From Acanthococcus lagerstroemiae (taxonomy: Eukaryota; Arthropoda; Insecta; Hemiptera; Eriococcidae), in assembly GCA_031841125.1 (NCBI GenBank), contig CM063106.1, positions 7,750,001-7,814,000 of the forward strand: 64,000 nt of DNA, given 5' to 3'. The first letter of the stretch is position 1; every line of letters begins with the position of its first letter. A program made the translations under genes and the position numbers. Below, piece after piece: positions 35,600 through 48,469 of the stretch. The notes under the pieces are model-generated. The model was not told the origin of the DNA and did not search any database. It saw only the letters and a program-made list of their open reading frames with translations.

Positions 35600-38460
35600 G
35601 TGTTACTTCATTCCGTGGGTTCAGATTAAACAGAAAATGTAAGGGGTGTTTTTTTTATAGATTATATTTTCGTTATTCGTTACTGTATCTATGGAAAAAT
35701 ACTATTTTTTGAAATTGTCAAAGGGATGGGGTCCAGCCCCCCTTTGCGATTGAAATTTTGCGACATGTGGGAAAAATCCAAGTCTCCGCCCCTGATATAC
35801 ATAGTAGAATAGACTACAGGAAGGTAAGTCTTTTTAACATGAAAATTAAATACATTTCAATGCCTACTTTATTATCAATTTAAACCAAAATACCCGGAGA
35901 TCAAACGTATTTAATTCGTAATTTAAATTCGAATCAATTTATTTGTTTGAATCAAACATGAGTAAGAATACTTTACAATATTAAAAAAGTAAAATAGGTA
36001 CCCGAGAGAAGAAGATAATTTTAACCACTAATTCAACTTACCTAATTCAAGGACTTGAGTTGAAAATTTGTGTTTGAAATGGCCGTAGCGGATGTGCTCA
36101 GCGATTTACATTCACCATGATCACATAACTTGTTAGGTGGTTTTGACGAAGCAAGTACACATCGCGGTCTCAGACCAGTAGGAAATTAACACATCGTCAG
36201 CTTAATTATAAAATCTTCTAATTGCCAATTTTGGCAAAATGCAATAGAAGTGAATGTACCCCGCCCTATGATGATAGCCAAAACATTCTAAAACGACTTT
36301 AAAATTTGTTTTAAAGGAATGAAAAAAATTGTTTCAACATTTGAATAAATGGCCCTCCTCAGTGATTTTTGTCTCGCCTGTAAAATTTGCATAATGGCAT
36401 TTAGAAGATTTTATAATTAAGCTGACGACATATTACTGTCGAAAAGGTATCGGAAACATGAAATTAGATCTTAAAACTAAATGTATGTAAATGAAAATTT
36501 GTCATATTTCGGCCGACCAAACAAATCTTACAGGGCAATCTAATTTTCTGACGTGATCTTCTGCACACGAGTAATAGTTGAGTTTCATTATCGTCATTTC
36601 ATATTTCGGCCTCCTACCCTAATCTCGGTGGACATTCAAATTTTCAGACAATTTTCGCACTCGAGTAATATTTTTTGTTTCAGCCGAATATTAAATACTT
36701 ACTCGATGCGACTTCAACGTAGGTACTCGTAAATTGTACTACAGTAATTCGGTACTAATTAAATTTACTGTTTTTAAAGTGTGCCAATTCACTTTTTTGT
36801 TTCTGTTGTCCATAGCGCTTTCGGCTGTTACGCCATCTTCAATGCGGAGTTAGTATCTTCCTCATATTTTTTATTTCTAAATAAACCCGATGATGTCTGT
36901 ATTGGATGAGCGAAAATCACAAAGGACTGATTCGCGATTTAAAATTTCGCTGGCGAAAGAATGAATCACAGGAAAAATCTCGATAATAAAATCTGAACTT
37001 CAAATTAACGCATTCAACCAGAAATGGATTTGTAGGCCTTGAAACTGCGTGTCTCACTGTGACTTCATGCTGTGTTCCGTTTTTAATCTTTCGTCCCATT
37101 AGTTATAGTTTTCCACCTGTCTTCCGAAATACAATAAGATCGTAATTCATTAATAAACACCGTGCTTACGTCAATTCCTGTAATAGTTTTTCTTCTGTTT
37201 TCTTACAGGTTCATGAGTTGTTAAAGAAAGTTGCCTAATATGAACCACATTTTGTTCTTTGGTAATAAGTCGGACCCTATGAGCCTGGAAATGTTACTAA
37301 TGACCTTAAACTGCAGCGAATTCTAGTACCCCCCCCTCCCTTTCCAGAAAAAATAAAATACTAGATTTTTAATGTTCTTTTCTTTTGTAAATGTTACGAT
37401 TTTAGGAAATCAAAAATTTGGGCTCCTAATATGGACCACTTTAAAAAATATATATATATTTAATATTAGTTAAACAGTTTCGATAAGTGAAAAAAGTTAA
37501 GTATCATGAATTCAAAGATTCAAACACGTTGAGCGCGTGACAAATAGCTTAAGAGTCTTCAAAAGAACGGAATGTAGTTTGGAGAGTTTTAAACATCCAG
37601 TTTCTTTTTTTAAAACGTTGAGAACAGCCAATTACTTTTCCATAATTTATAACTTTTTACCATCTATAAAAACTAACATAATTTTTGAGCTCATTTCCAT
37701 GTCGTCAGAGGTGGTCCATATTGAGGTATCAAAACAAATAGTTTTGAAAATGACTTACTGCCAGTTCTGAACCTTCAATCGAAAAATTCTGTACAGCATT
37801 CGAGTCGTATTCCTTTGGGATCAAAATAACACCTCCGAAAAAATTTTTCAATCACGTTTCCAAAGTAATGACACAAAACGTACACGACAATAAAAAAAGT
37901 TGAAAGCATCAAAATCGTTTTTTCTTTATATTATACACATATTTTTTTGCTTCCCCAAGTTTGAATTTTCAACATGTATCGAGATGGTACATCAAGAACA
38001 ACAGCTTAGATTTTTTGCCTGCAGGTAGCGCCATAAATAGACGAGATAGGCCGGTGGTCCGCATTGAGAACCCGATCCACATTTGGCTACCTTATCTTAT
38101 TACTTCAGAAATATTTTCTCTTTTTTGGTAAGTACTATTTAGCTAAGATTCACCTGTGTTAGCTAAGTGTACTTATCGGACCAAGGTCCGTAAAAATTAT
38201 GTGGAAGATAGGTACCAATTTATCTTCCCCTATGCCTCTTTCATTAGTGGATATCAGAATAGTGATATTCTGAGTGACTGTTTATATAATAATCCATCAG
38301 ATCTTTCATCCAGTCCTAGTTCGAGTCCCGAGACTGGATGCAGAATCTGATGGAATGTTTGAAATCAGCGACTTGAACCCTCTATTTCTATTTGCTTCTT
38401 ATTTTTCTAATGCCATATCCATTTTCAGGCATTATGTCACGTGACTAATTAAGGGGGTGG
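35600..38460. other. Intergenic AT-rich stretch
   Basis: Only the half palindrome at 36778 and one side of a hAT-like end (TCTCCGCCCCTG at 35790) are seen. No gene recognised. Confidence 0.45.
36778..36830. repeat. Half copy of the 11748-11863 palindrome
   Basis: AGTGTGCCAATTCACTTTTT, then CTGTTGTCCATAGCGCTTTC and GGCTG parallel the left arm and centre of the palindrome; the second arm is missing. Confidence 0.6.
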
Positions 38461-38464
38461 GGGA

Positions 38465-38607
38465 GTCGTTTGCCGTTGCTATTCCCCACGGTCGTTTCCA
38501 TTATTTCCTTTGCTATGCCGAAGACGCAAGCGTATCTGAATCGTGAGTAACCACATGCTTCACAATGATAGATAAGCAACCTATGAGACACATACAACAC
38601 TGCATCA
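38465..38607. repeat. Dispersed repeat, copy 2 (see 8938-9087)
   Basis: Same order of landmarks as the first copy. An inverted-repeat element begins about 10 bp after its end, at 38618. Confidence 0.5.
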
Positions 38608-38617
38608 ATCTGTAAAT

Positions 38618-39033
38618 GTGAGGCGATCTGAGAAACTATGCATAAACCCGGAAACATAAATTTTGAAAAAGAACGCGATCTATGCGTTGGGGTCAAAAAT
38701 ATCGAATTTAAGGTTCCACCAGAAATGGATAGAGCGCATTCTCAGCTACATTTTCGTAAAAAGATTAGACGATTCCGTCCACTTTAAGCCAAATTAGGAC
38801 CGAAAACATTCGAGCGAGTGCGAGAGCAGAAATCATGCACAGAAACTTCAAAATTGATTTTCTCAAAATGAGGTTTTTCAGGCTAAAAACTTCAAACTGC
38901 TATAACTCCACGTAGAATTGAGCTTTTGCGATGATTTTCTTTTAATGCTCGTCTTAATGTCCTCTGTCTGACGGTATCGATATCTCGACATCGATTTTTC
39001 CGGGGTTGTGTATGGTTTCTCAGATCGCCTCAC
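38618..39033. mobile_element. Inverted-repeat element (MITE-like), 416 bp
   Basis: GTGAGGCGATCTGAGAAACT at 38618 is inverted by GGTTTCTCAGATCGCCTCAC ending 39033; the match continues to CCCGG, giving about 34 bp ends with four mismatches. Target duplication not clear. Confidence 0.7.
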
Positions 39034-39039
39034 GAATAC

Positions 39040-40950
39040 TGGTGGGGGTGTGTTCCTCGAGTATAATGCCTTGACTGCAGGGTACTTTATTCATCTAGAC
39101 TAGCATTTCGGTCACTCTGTTTTTTACAGTGTTTGCAGGAAGAGGATCCGGTTTACTACCTGCCCTACTCTAGGAATCGAATACGTTGCAAAGATGTGAT
39201 CGGATATGGCACATTAGTCCACATAAATTGGGTTCTAACTAGGAAAAAAATCATGAAAAGCTGGAACTTGGTACATTAGTCTAATTAAGTGTCCTGAACA
39301 ACATACTAGAAGTCCCAAGGAATTCGATGCCGGCGTCGTCCCTTAGGACGCAAAAATGGGGACGTAAAACAGTTTTTTGCTTATATCTTGCTAAAATTTG
39401 AGTTCAGAAAAAAAAAAAAGTTCAAACAAATGTGATAGAGAATAAGAAAGTACATTAAAAATGTTCTTACACATTTTTCCGTAGAGTACGCTTTTGTCAA
39501 ATAAATTAATATCAAACGTTGAGATGTTTCCTCCATGTATAGCTACATTTAGTACAACTTATTGTAATCGATGCGACGTAGACTTTTACGCATATGAGAA
39601 GATTTATTCCAAATAATCGGACCAGTAATGGAATAAAGAGAATTATTCCCCCCATTTCCACTGCCTGTAACAAACTCCTTCACAACCCACAGGGGTATCA
39701 TTTTTTAGCGATTAGGTAAATATCAGTGCCGTCCCCGTGACTTTGCGAGGCCTAGAGTAAAAATTTAACACAAAGCGCGGAAAATTTTTTTCCTGCAAAA
39801 AGGCGCGCCAAGACGCATCTTACACAGTCACATTTTCAAGGTCACGCGAGACCCTGATAGGGGCGAGGCTTCATGCAAAATGTCCGAAGAAATTCGTGCT
39901 TCCAAATCAGGCCTGTAGCTAAAGCCAGGGCGACCAAGGCGATGCCCTTGCTGGCAAACTCGCCGCCTTGGCTAGCACTTTCCAAAAAATAAATAATGAA
40001 GTTTTGTTGTACGCTCATGCCCTGGGTGAAATATCAAATGCCATGGCACTCACAAGCAGTTAGCTATGGACATGTTCCGAATTTCTCTGAGAAGTTTTCC
40101 ATTTTAATAAAAGACTAATTTGATGTACCAATCGATGCATAAAAATGTGGGGAGCTACGAGCTAGACATTGGCGCTAATAAAAGAGGACTTGAAAACTTA
40201 GCCCCTCACCAAGAAAAAAAACAACTAAAAAATTATACAATTTTACCCCCCCCCCTCTCTCTCTCCCGCTCTCGGTCGGCTTTCTGTACTTATTGGGCTA
40301 GATATTCTCAACTGATAAATATTTCTAGCTTGTGAAACTGGCAAGCAACAAGTGTGCATCAAAAGATCTGCGTTTTGCCTACCCCGTCTGTACCAGTTCC
40401 TAAAATTTTAAGCTGTCGATTTATTGACTTCAGTCTTGTATGCATAGTCAAGCCTCTTTACTCCTACGAAAACATGTACGAGTTAGGTGAAAATCTCAAA
40501 ATACAATTTCCATAAGAATATAGGCTGGACCAAGGGTTTTAAAGTGACTCTCCCCCTCGGGAAATTTTTTGGCACTTCTGCAAATTTCAATAGCCCGTTG
40601 ACTAAACTGAGAAGGTAAGGAATTTCTTCTTTGTTATTCATTTGCTTGCTAAGGAGTCGCAAAAACAGACAGAAGCGTTTCAAATTTTTCAACTGAAGCT
40701 AATTATCGAACATCCATGGGACGCGATCCGTCATCACTCCTTTAGTCACCTTGCCCCCTTTCAAAGCCTGTTTCCGCAAGACATCATCTTATGACTTCAA
40801 AAATCGACGGTGATAATAAATGAAAAACCATTATAATAACCGGAAATCAACTTTCAAAAATCAACAAACGTACAAATATACAAATGATACCCGCTTCGAA
40901 TGTTCCATCAAAATGTATGGGAAACACCTGAGAGTAGGAAAACACTATTT
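39040..40950. other. Intergenic stretch downstream of gene B
   Basis: No coding exon recognised. The 3' UTR of gene B must lie within the part just below 40951; I could not place its polyadenylation signal with confidence. Confidence 0.4.
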
Positions 40951-43900
40951 TCATTCGTGTGCAGTTCTTACTGTCGTTGTTTCCTCTCTTGTTTCAGGCT
41001 CGCCCTTTCCCTCATAGGCAGATACCAAGGCGGCTTCTTCCAGCGGATTCGGTTGTTTCGACAAGCAGTACATAATTGGGATCGCCACTAATGACAGTAA
41101 AATATTGTGAGAATAGTCTTTTGGTGTACAATTTATGAACTCAACCCAAATTACTTACGTAAGTTGATTCCGCAGATGAACCAAAAGGTCATTTTACACG
41201 AATAATTTGTTAGAATCGGTAGTATTTGATTGCCTATGACGACTGCTATTCGTCCGCATACCATTATGAGACTGACTGTGATACCTCTGTAACAAAAAAA
41301 CGATCATGTCACTGATTAGTAGATCGTATTTTGATGTTTGTACGAAATGAAGATCAAAGATGGTGATTACCAGGAACTGAGGGTGGGTTTGTCATCAGCT
41401 TTCATTCTAAAAGCGGGACTGTTTTTTTCGAAGATCTTCATTTCTAAAGAAAACGAAGGAAAGGAATAAAAACTGAGAAGTTCATTTTGCCTCCATATAG
41501 GGAATGGGCGATCACCACCACTGATATTGTAATAAGTTTGAATTGTTGATTCATACTTTATAGTTGTTGGCACTCGACCGAGCACTAATCCTATGGCGAT
41601 GGTCAAGCAGTTTTGCATGCATACAGAATAAACGCCAAGTATGATGACCGAGAATATAGCAGTGGAAAGCGGGAAACAGAAAATGGCACCGGCGCTTGTC
41701 AAATGCGCGAATACTAAAAGGTTAAAAAGTAAAATATTTTTTTTTATTTATGCTAATTCGGAGGAAAAATGTAATCCAAGTTGTATGATAACTGAAATGA
41801 CCTGGTAACCTTATAGAGTCCGGACTCGAGATACAAAAAGCTAGCCCTGAGTTATCAGTTTTACTACTTATCACCGCCATCACGTCTTCTTTTCTATATG
41901 TTTTACGGATGTCTTGGCTTGAGTTTGGTCATTCAGTATGTAAACAATAATTACCTAGGTACTTACAAAAAACCTTGATTTTTCCAAATTTCTTAACAGC
42001 TAGCTTCCCATAGTAAAATGATATGACTACAGCGCATCCGACCATCGCTGGAGCATAGTATATCCTGGGATCAAGTTTAATCTGAAATAATTCTGGTTAG
42101 TGGGGGGTGTAAGTTAGGGTGTCCCTTATTTTACAAGTTTTCGCAAATCGATTTAGTGCGCATTAAAATTTGTTCTACTGGACCTAGAAACTCGATATAA
42201 AAAATTTGAGCTCAATCTGAGGTCATTAATTCGTGCCGCTTTGATCTTGAAGTTATGTATAATAATTGAGATTGTATAAAAAACCGAATATCTCGAAATA
42301 TATCAACTTCAGGACTAAAATGTATATAATATAAAATATTCCTTGTTAAATTTTCTACAAAGAAGATCCCATGCAACTATTCTCTAGAACTAATATTGAC
42401 CTAGATAATCGCAAAAATGTGTGAAAGTTTCAAGGAGCGTGACTTTTGTTATTTTTTCTTTCATAACTGATCTTTACTAGCTAAATTGCAGTTACCAAAA
42501 AGAATATTCACTTTAGGACTAAAATGCAAATAACATAAAATGATCCTTGTTAAGTTTTCCATAAAAAGGTGCTATACAACTTTTCTTTAAAAAACATATT
42601 TATCGAGATAATCGCAAAATGCGTGGAATTTTCAAAAATTACGGCTGGAATATCTATTAATGTCGGCGGGTAATGCACACTACGAAATATAACTTCAGTC
42701 TCTGTCTACTGGGGCAAACGCCACAGTTTGCCCTGTTTATTATAGTGTCCTTGGCGAAAACTGACACTTTTCAAGTACTTATGTTTTCTTACTTGCACGA
42801 GCAATGTAACCACTTCTGCACATGTTTTTCTTCATCTCATCGTTCAAGGGGTGAAAATGGACTCATGCAGAAGTGTTTGCGATTGTTAAAAACTTGTATT
42901 TGCAAGAGGTAGGCTTGTTAATCTGACCCTAGTGATAAAAAATTTGCGGAAGAGCCTAAAATTGAAACGTTAACTAGGTATCCATAAGCCATTACTAATT
43001 CCAAATTCAATGATTGAAGAAAACCAAACTTTGCGGTCTAGGGTTAACAAACTGTTTTTATTGAGTCTTGAGCATTCTAAGATACCGTTGAAAACTTGGT
43101 ATGGTGGACTTGAGATTATGTATATCAACAATACGAAACAGCGATTAGCCCATAGGAAATGACCCTGAATTCTGAGAACACGTGATGATTCCTTAATAAC
43201 AGCACAATATTATATCTTATGCGTAAATTGTTAACTATTGTTGATACACATACATAATCCGAGGTCTACTCTACAGTAGGTACCCAACAAACAGTCATGG
43301 GCGTAGCCTGGTGGGAGAGGGGGCAAACTGGGGCGCTTGCCCCAGTAAACAGAACCTGAAATTATTATATTGCAGTGTGCATTACCCGACATTAATAAAT
43401 ATTTCAGCCATAAAATAATAGGAAATAAAAACCTAAGTATGTTTTTCGAGAATTCCACGCATTTTTGCAATTATCTCGATAAATATGTTTTTTAAAGAAA
43501 AGTTGTACAAGACCTTTTTATAGAAAATTTAACAAGGAATATTTTATGTTATTTGCATTTTGGTCCTAAAGTGAATATTTCTTTAGATAACTGATTTAGC
43601 TAGTAAAGATTGATTATGAAAGAAAAAATAACAAAAGCCACGTTCCTCGAAACTTTCACGCATTTTTGCGATTATATCGGTAAATATTCGTTCTAGGGTC
43701 AAAGCGCCACGGGTTGATGACCTCAGATTGAGCTCAAATTCATTATGGCGAGTTTCTAGGTCCATTGGAACAAATTTCAGTGCGCACTCAATCGATTGGC
43801 AAAAACTTATAAAATAAGGGATACCCTAGAGTAGGTATATAATAATTTCTAGCTGAACCAGCTCAAGTGGATCTGGTTGTACAGATATGCTGATAGGTAG

Positions 43901-46900
43901 ATCAAAAGGTAGATATATAATGTCTCCTGGTTTCTTATTACGTATGAACAGGCTCTTGCGTGACCACTTTTCTAGAGGAGCACTATACTTTTCTAGAAAA
44001 GGGCAGCTTCGAGCAAAATTGCAAATTTCATACCCAAAGATTCAAAAAGAAGCAAAAAAGAGATCCTAATTTCCTGCTGGAGGGCAAACTGTTGCCTCGG
44101 GGGACCTACCCTCATTTTCCTTCCCGATGCTACTTATAAAAAACAATGTGTATGTCAATCAAAGTGTAATCTTCTAATACTAAGTTTCTAAACAGAGAGC
44201 TTAGTGCTGAAAGTAATTGAGTCAGTTTTCTGCAGTAACAGACTATGTTAATTGACATCCAGCATAACCTTGATTAGCATGATCTGTCATTTCAATAAAT
44301 CGACTTAACTCTATCTTGCACTGACTCGAAGTACTAACCGTATCCTGATGACATTCGACTTCCTCCTTGAAGATATTTTGTGTTTCAAACAGAGTGCAAA
44401 ACGGTAACCGTTTAGAATTAGTAGAATTATTTGGTTCTACTTGTCCTATCCCCAAGGATAACATGATAAGTGTTGGCAAGTATTGACGTATTGAATTGAA
44501 ACTGAAATTTGTCCCGTTTTGATTAGTTTTGGCAACGAAATTTTCAATGAATTTCTCCTAAAGTAATTGCGCGACAGCACTAGTTTTTAGTTTAAAAACC
44601 AGAAACTCAATCACGAAAATTGTAGCGAAATAAAAGTAGCTTACGATCCCATAGTAATTATCTGCGCCGCAAATGCCATCAAAGCTGGTATCAAATATGG
44701 TTTTTTGAATAACTGTTTTCCGAGATCGACGGCTCTTGAAAAAACATTTTTTGAACTTGAACCGATGGATTCCATATTGTCAATTTTATTCATAGTCAAG
44801 GTATTTATCTGTAATTTGATGTTATTACATGAATATTCGTCCATTTGGTTTTTCTTAAAAATTCCTTTCGCGCCATCATCTCAACAGAAAAGATTAGGTC
44901 GGGAAATAATGAAGTAATGTCGCGTAACGGATATGTCAGAGGCTTCTGATGTAATGAGTTCACGATTCAACCACCTGGGTTATTATAAGGGAAGGGGGGA
45001 TGCTATAGACGGATGGTGGTTACGTCCAAAAATTACTACTCAAATTATTATGATTTTTAAGAGCCGGAAAAAATGAAATCACGTTATGACCCTTCATACC
45101 TACTTAATTGTCTTACAAACCTTGGTGTTGTATTTGATTTTACAGAATAAGGACCTAAATTTTCGAGTTACGAGTACCTATGAAAATTACTGGTGTTATT
45201 GTGAATATTGGAGGAAAATTATTCCTCAAAATTGCTGCAGGTTCGTTATGTTCTAATCTGTAATTGACAGATTGAATATTCGTGCTTAAATCAAATGGTA
45301 TTACGTGAATACCTAAGTACCTTTTCATTCTCACATACCATTCATAAATTTAAAAAATTACAGCCGTAGGTACGGCAATGAATAATGTGTGCGCATATAA
45401 GTTGGGAGCCACGTCAATTTTGATAATACTCAAGGCGCAAAATCCCGCCAGTTACGCAGGTAACTAAAGAGGAACCAAGGGTAACTGACGGGTTTCTGGG
45501 TAATCTGAGAGTAATTAAGGGTTGCAAATGGGTAACTTTTCCGTGGGTAATTAGGGTAACTGATTACGCATCGAGTACATGCATAAATATATAATTTTTA
45601 TTTAGCAATACAAATGCTGTCATTTTTTACATAGAAAACCCCGAAAAATAAAGCTGTCCAGAATATTCACCTACTGTCCAGAACATCCCACCATAAAAGG
45701 AGGTTACTGACAAAATTTGGGGTTCTAGAAAACCGCCATATCTCACTTTCTGAATCTGGTTCATATAATTTTAATATATGAAAATGTCGAGGAACGTCTA
45801 CTCTATTAGTTTGTATTGCTCTTACTTCGTCGTATAACTAAAGTAACCTGTAAACGAAAAAACTGTGCTTAGTGTCTATAACCCTCCTCCCCCCTTCCTT
45901 CACTTAACGTGTTTGAGAACTTCAGTTTCTGTAAGTTCTCTAATTGCTTCAAGTTGTAAACATATTTCTGAAACCTATCATCTAGGTACATATTATAAGT
46001 TTAAATTTGTTTCTATCAAAATCGGTCTATGGTTGAATCGAACCCATACTCACTTAGGAAAGAAGTATCTCCTATTTGACTGCAACAGTACAGATTTATT
46101 ACTGAACGATTTTGAGTGTTACCTCATCATCAATGCTTTACAATTATCCAATACATTGTGAAGCCCTGGTGATGTACCACTTTAACAAAAGGAAGACACA
46201 CTTTTCCCAGTATAATTGTCATACTCACTAACACCCCAATAAGAAGAAAATCTGATTCATAGCCACTACTTATTCTAAATACTATACCTATCGGAATTTT
46301 TCGTTTTAATTTTACAATTAATACTTGCTGAAAATGATTCCGGCGGGTTTCCCGTATTGCGTGCGTACATTTGTCGAAGAATATCGAGCGACATGTCTGA
46401 TTTTCCTTGAACTAGAAGGTACTTCGGCGTTTCGTGTAAGACAAATATGGAGACAATGGTGCCCAGGATAGGAGCGAGTGAACTCAACAAAAGAAATATT
46501 TTCCACGAGCTTATGTAAAACTGGTCCTTTACAATTTCCCATTCAATTTTATTAGGAATTAGAAATGCTGCAGCCACTGTCAAGAAATTTTTCAGTGAGA
46601 GGAAGATTAAGCTCATTTCACTATGTAGGGGTTACAAGAAATTAAAGAGATTCAGTAGGAATTTACTAGGCATAATGAAGTATCCGAAAGAAGCGATACC
46701 ACCGGACCGCATAGTCATAGCGTCCTTGTCTTTAGCATCTACAAATTCGCTCAAGTAAACGTAATAGGTGAGATGAACTCCGGCTGTTCTGAAATACAGA
46801 ATGTTAATTATGTGGAGGTTGTCAAAACTTTTCAAGCGTTTAAAATTAAAAGCAAAAAAGTGAACGCATCAACAGAGGCGTATCGGAAAGAGATTGCTGG

Positions 46901-48468
46901 GCGTCTGAGAAATCTGAATTATTCCAATTGACATATTATTCTAAATGTTTTATTATTTTTTTTTTTTTCCAATTATTTGAGTTGTAAAAACGTGCTAAAA
47001 CTTCTCAAATTTCAAGTGAGCTCTTGATTTTTGATTTTCCAATAGATACCAATTTTCAAACCTCTAGTGGAGGACACTCTTTCCGTCGGTTCGCAGCTGT
47101 GCATCCCCAGTACATTTTTTTTCCTATAACAACATAACCTAAATATACTTACGAACATCCAGAGAGTACTTTACATGTAAACAAAAACCAATAGGAATAA
47201 GAAAACGAGGTCAGAAATTCAAATACAGCGGCGATACAGCACGTTACAACCAACGTGAGTTTCCTACCTATGGAGTCAGCCACGCTGCCCCATATAACTC
47301 CTGAAGGTACCATTCCTACAATGAGAAATTAATCGTAATCTTATGATATCCTCTTTGTAAATGATGCGGCGTTCTAAATTGGTAAAGCAACTAGATTAGG
47401 TATTCTTACCCAAGTAAATCGCACTGTGCAACAATCCTATTTCGTACTTGGTAATTGAAAAATCACACACAATGGCCGGTAGAACGTAGCCCATTGATGA
47501 CACGCCAAAAACGAAAGTAAAACTGATTGGTATCATTAACATCAGCAATTTTCTTTGATAAGGTCCGTATCCACCTAATGGAAAAGTCAAAATGATCAAA
47601 ATACGTGCTGCTTTTATATCTCATGTTGATAGAAATTTACCAGTCATCGCGATTGCTTTTTCGAAATCGACTGCTGCTTCTGAAACAAAAATTCGACATT
47701 TTATGGACAATGTTCAGAAATTTGTGGAATTAATCATAAATTTATACCAATTCAAATTAAATCAATCCTAATAAAAAATTTTATTAATTGAATTAAACAT
47801 TTTTTTGATAACTTAACTTAAAGTATTAATTTTTTTAATTAATTTTCAAAAAAAATATTATTAATAAAATAAAAATAAAATTAATTAGTATAAATTCCTT
47901 TACTGAATAAATTAAACTTAAAAGTTTTCAATATTTAATTGAATTATTAAAATAAATAAAAATAATTAAATTATAAATTAATAAAATCATTATAAATAAA
48001 AATGAAAATTTCCAAATATAACCGAGTGTGTACTGCTTAGGTATAATGAACGATAGAATAAAATATAAAGGACTTGAATTTCTAAATGTCATCAGGGGAA
48101 ATCAAACGCATCGTGATAGAACATGCCAGAATCCGTTACAAGAAGTCGGGTTCCTCTCACCCCCCCCCCCCTGGTTTCTGCATCCTGAGTTTAGTAACAC
48201 TATTTGTGTTGATTTTTTCAAGTTAAGAGTACGGTGTTTCCGTCCACATAACCTACCTCAAAGTAACAATCTTCTAAAGTTAATAACATTAACAAAAAAA
48301 AATTTTAAAGCCGTGCATTGACGCTTCCTAAGGTCTACACGGAAATTCAAAATTTTCCGTTTTAAATTTTAATAAATTACCATGTTCTTTCACTTTCTAT
48401 TGATTTTCTACCAACTTAGTACTACATATAATGATAAAAAGTAACAGTTGATTACCTTCAGCCGCCAT
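40951..48468 (-). CDS. SV2-like major facilitator superfamily transporter, upstream paralogue copy (gene B)
   Basis: Twelve-helix membrane transporter of the insect 'synaptic vesicle glycoprotein 2-like' MFS group; the substrate is unknown. Coding exons in transcript order: 48456-48468, 47641-47679, 47410-47574, 47153-47315, 46667-46788, 46329-46576, 44645-44808, 44339-44501, 41967-42081, 41557-41713, 41159-41286, 40951-41087. They total 1614 bp, giving 537 residues plus a TGA stop, with no frame conflict. Seen: the acidic leader [18 protein letters not shown], the MFS motif-A loop [28 protein letters not shown] (the SV2 E-[ST]-P-[RK]-[FY]-L-L loop), a Cys-containing extracellular loop after [12 protein letters not shown], and [15 protein letters not shown]. 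The intron after the sixth exon begins GCAAGT rather than GT. Transposon repeats fill the intron 42082-44338. Its tandem neighbour C has matching intron phases. Confidence 0.9.
42113..42745 (+). repeat. Dispersed 0.85 kb repeat, partial copy 3 in an intron of gene B
   Basis: Begins AGGGTGTCCCTTATTTTACA and ends near the TGTCTACTGGGGCAAACGCC stretch at 42703. Lies between the eighth and ninth exons of gene B. Confidence 0.68.
43062..43833 (-). repeat. Dispersed 0.85 kb repeat, long copy 4 in the same intron
   Basis: Reverse copy: AAAACTTATAAAATAAGGGA at 43802 is its start and TGGTATGGTGGACTTGAGAT (43098) lies near its end. With copy 3 it forms an inverted pair in one intron. Confidence 0.68.
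45440..45590. repeat. GGTAAC-rich fragment related to the interior of 22727-23606
   Basis: Shares GCGCAAAATC, the run of GGTAACT words, GGTAACTTTTCCG and the closing GCATCG-GTAC region with 23055-23172, in the same order. Lies in the region between exons 6 and 7 of gene B. Confidence 0.5.
46321..46328 (-). other. GC-AG intron donor of gene B
   Basis: Directly after exon 46329-46576 the reverse strand reads GCAAGTAT. This is the only donor that gives phase 0 and a 248 bp exon equal to its paralogue's; a GT donor four bases on would change the phase and lead to a stop in the next exon. Confidence 0.72.
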
Positions 48469-48469
48469 A

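Noticed and set aside
44809..44879. Extended start of exon 7 of gene B using an acceptor at 44880 with a GT donor at 46325
   Set aside because: Frame-compatible, but it gives an exon unlike the paralogue. The GC donor with the 44808 border matches gene C in phase and in flanking exon length.
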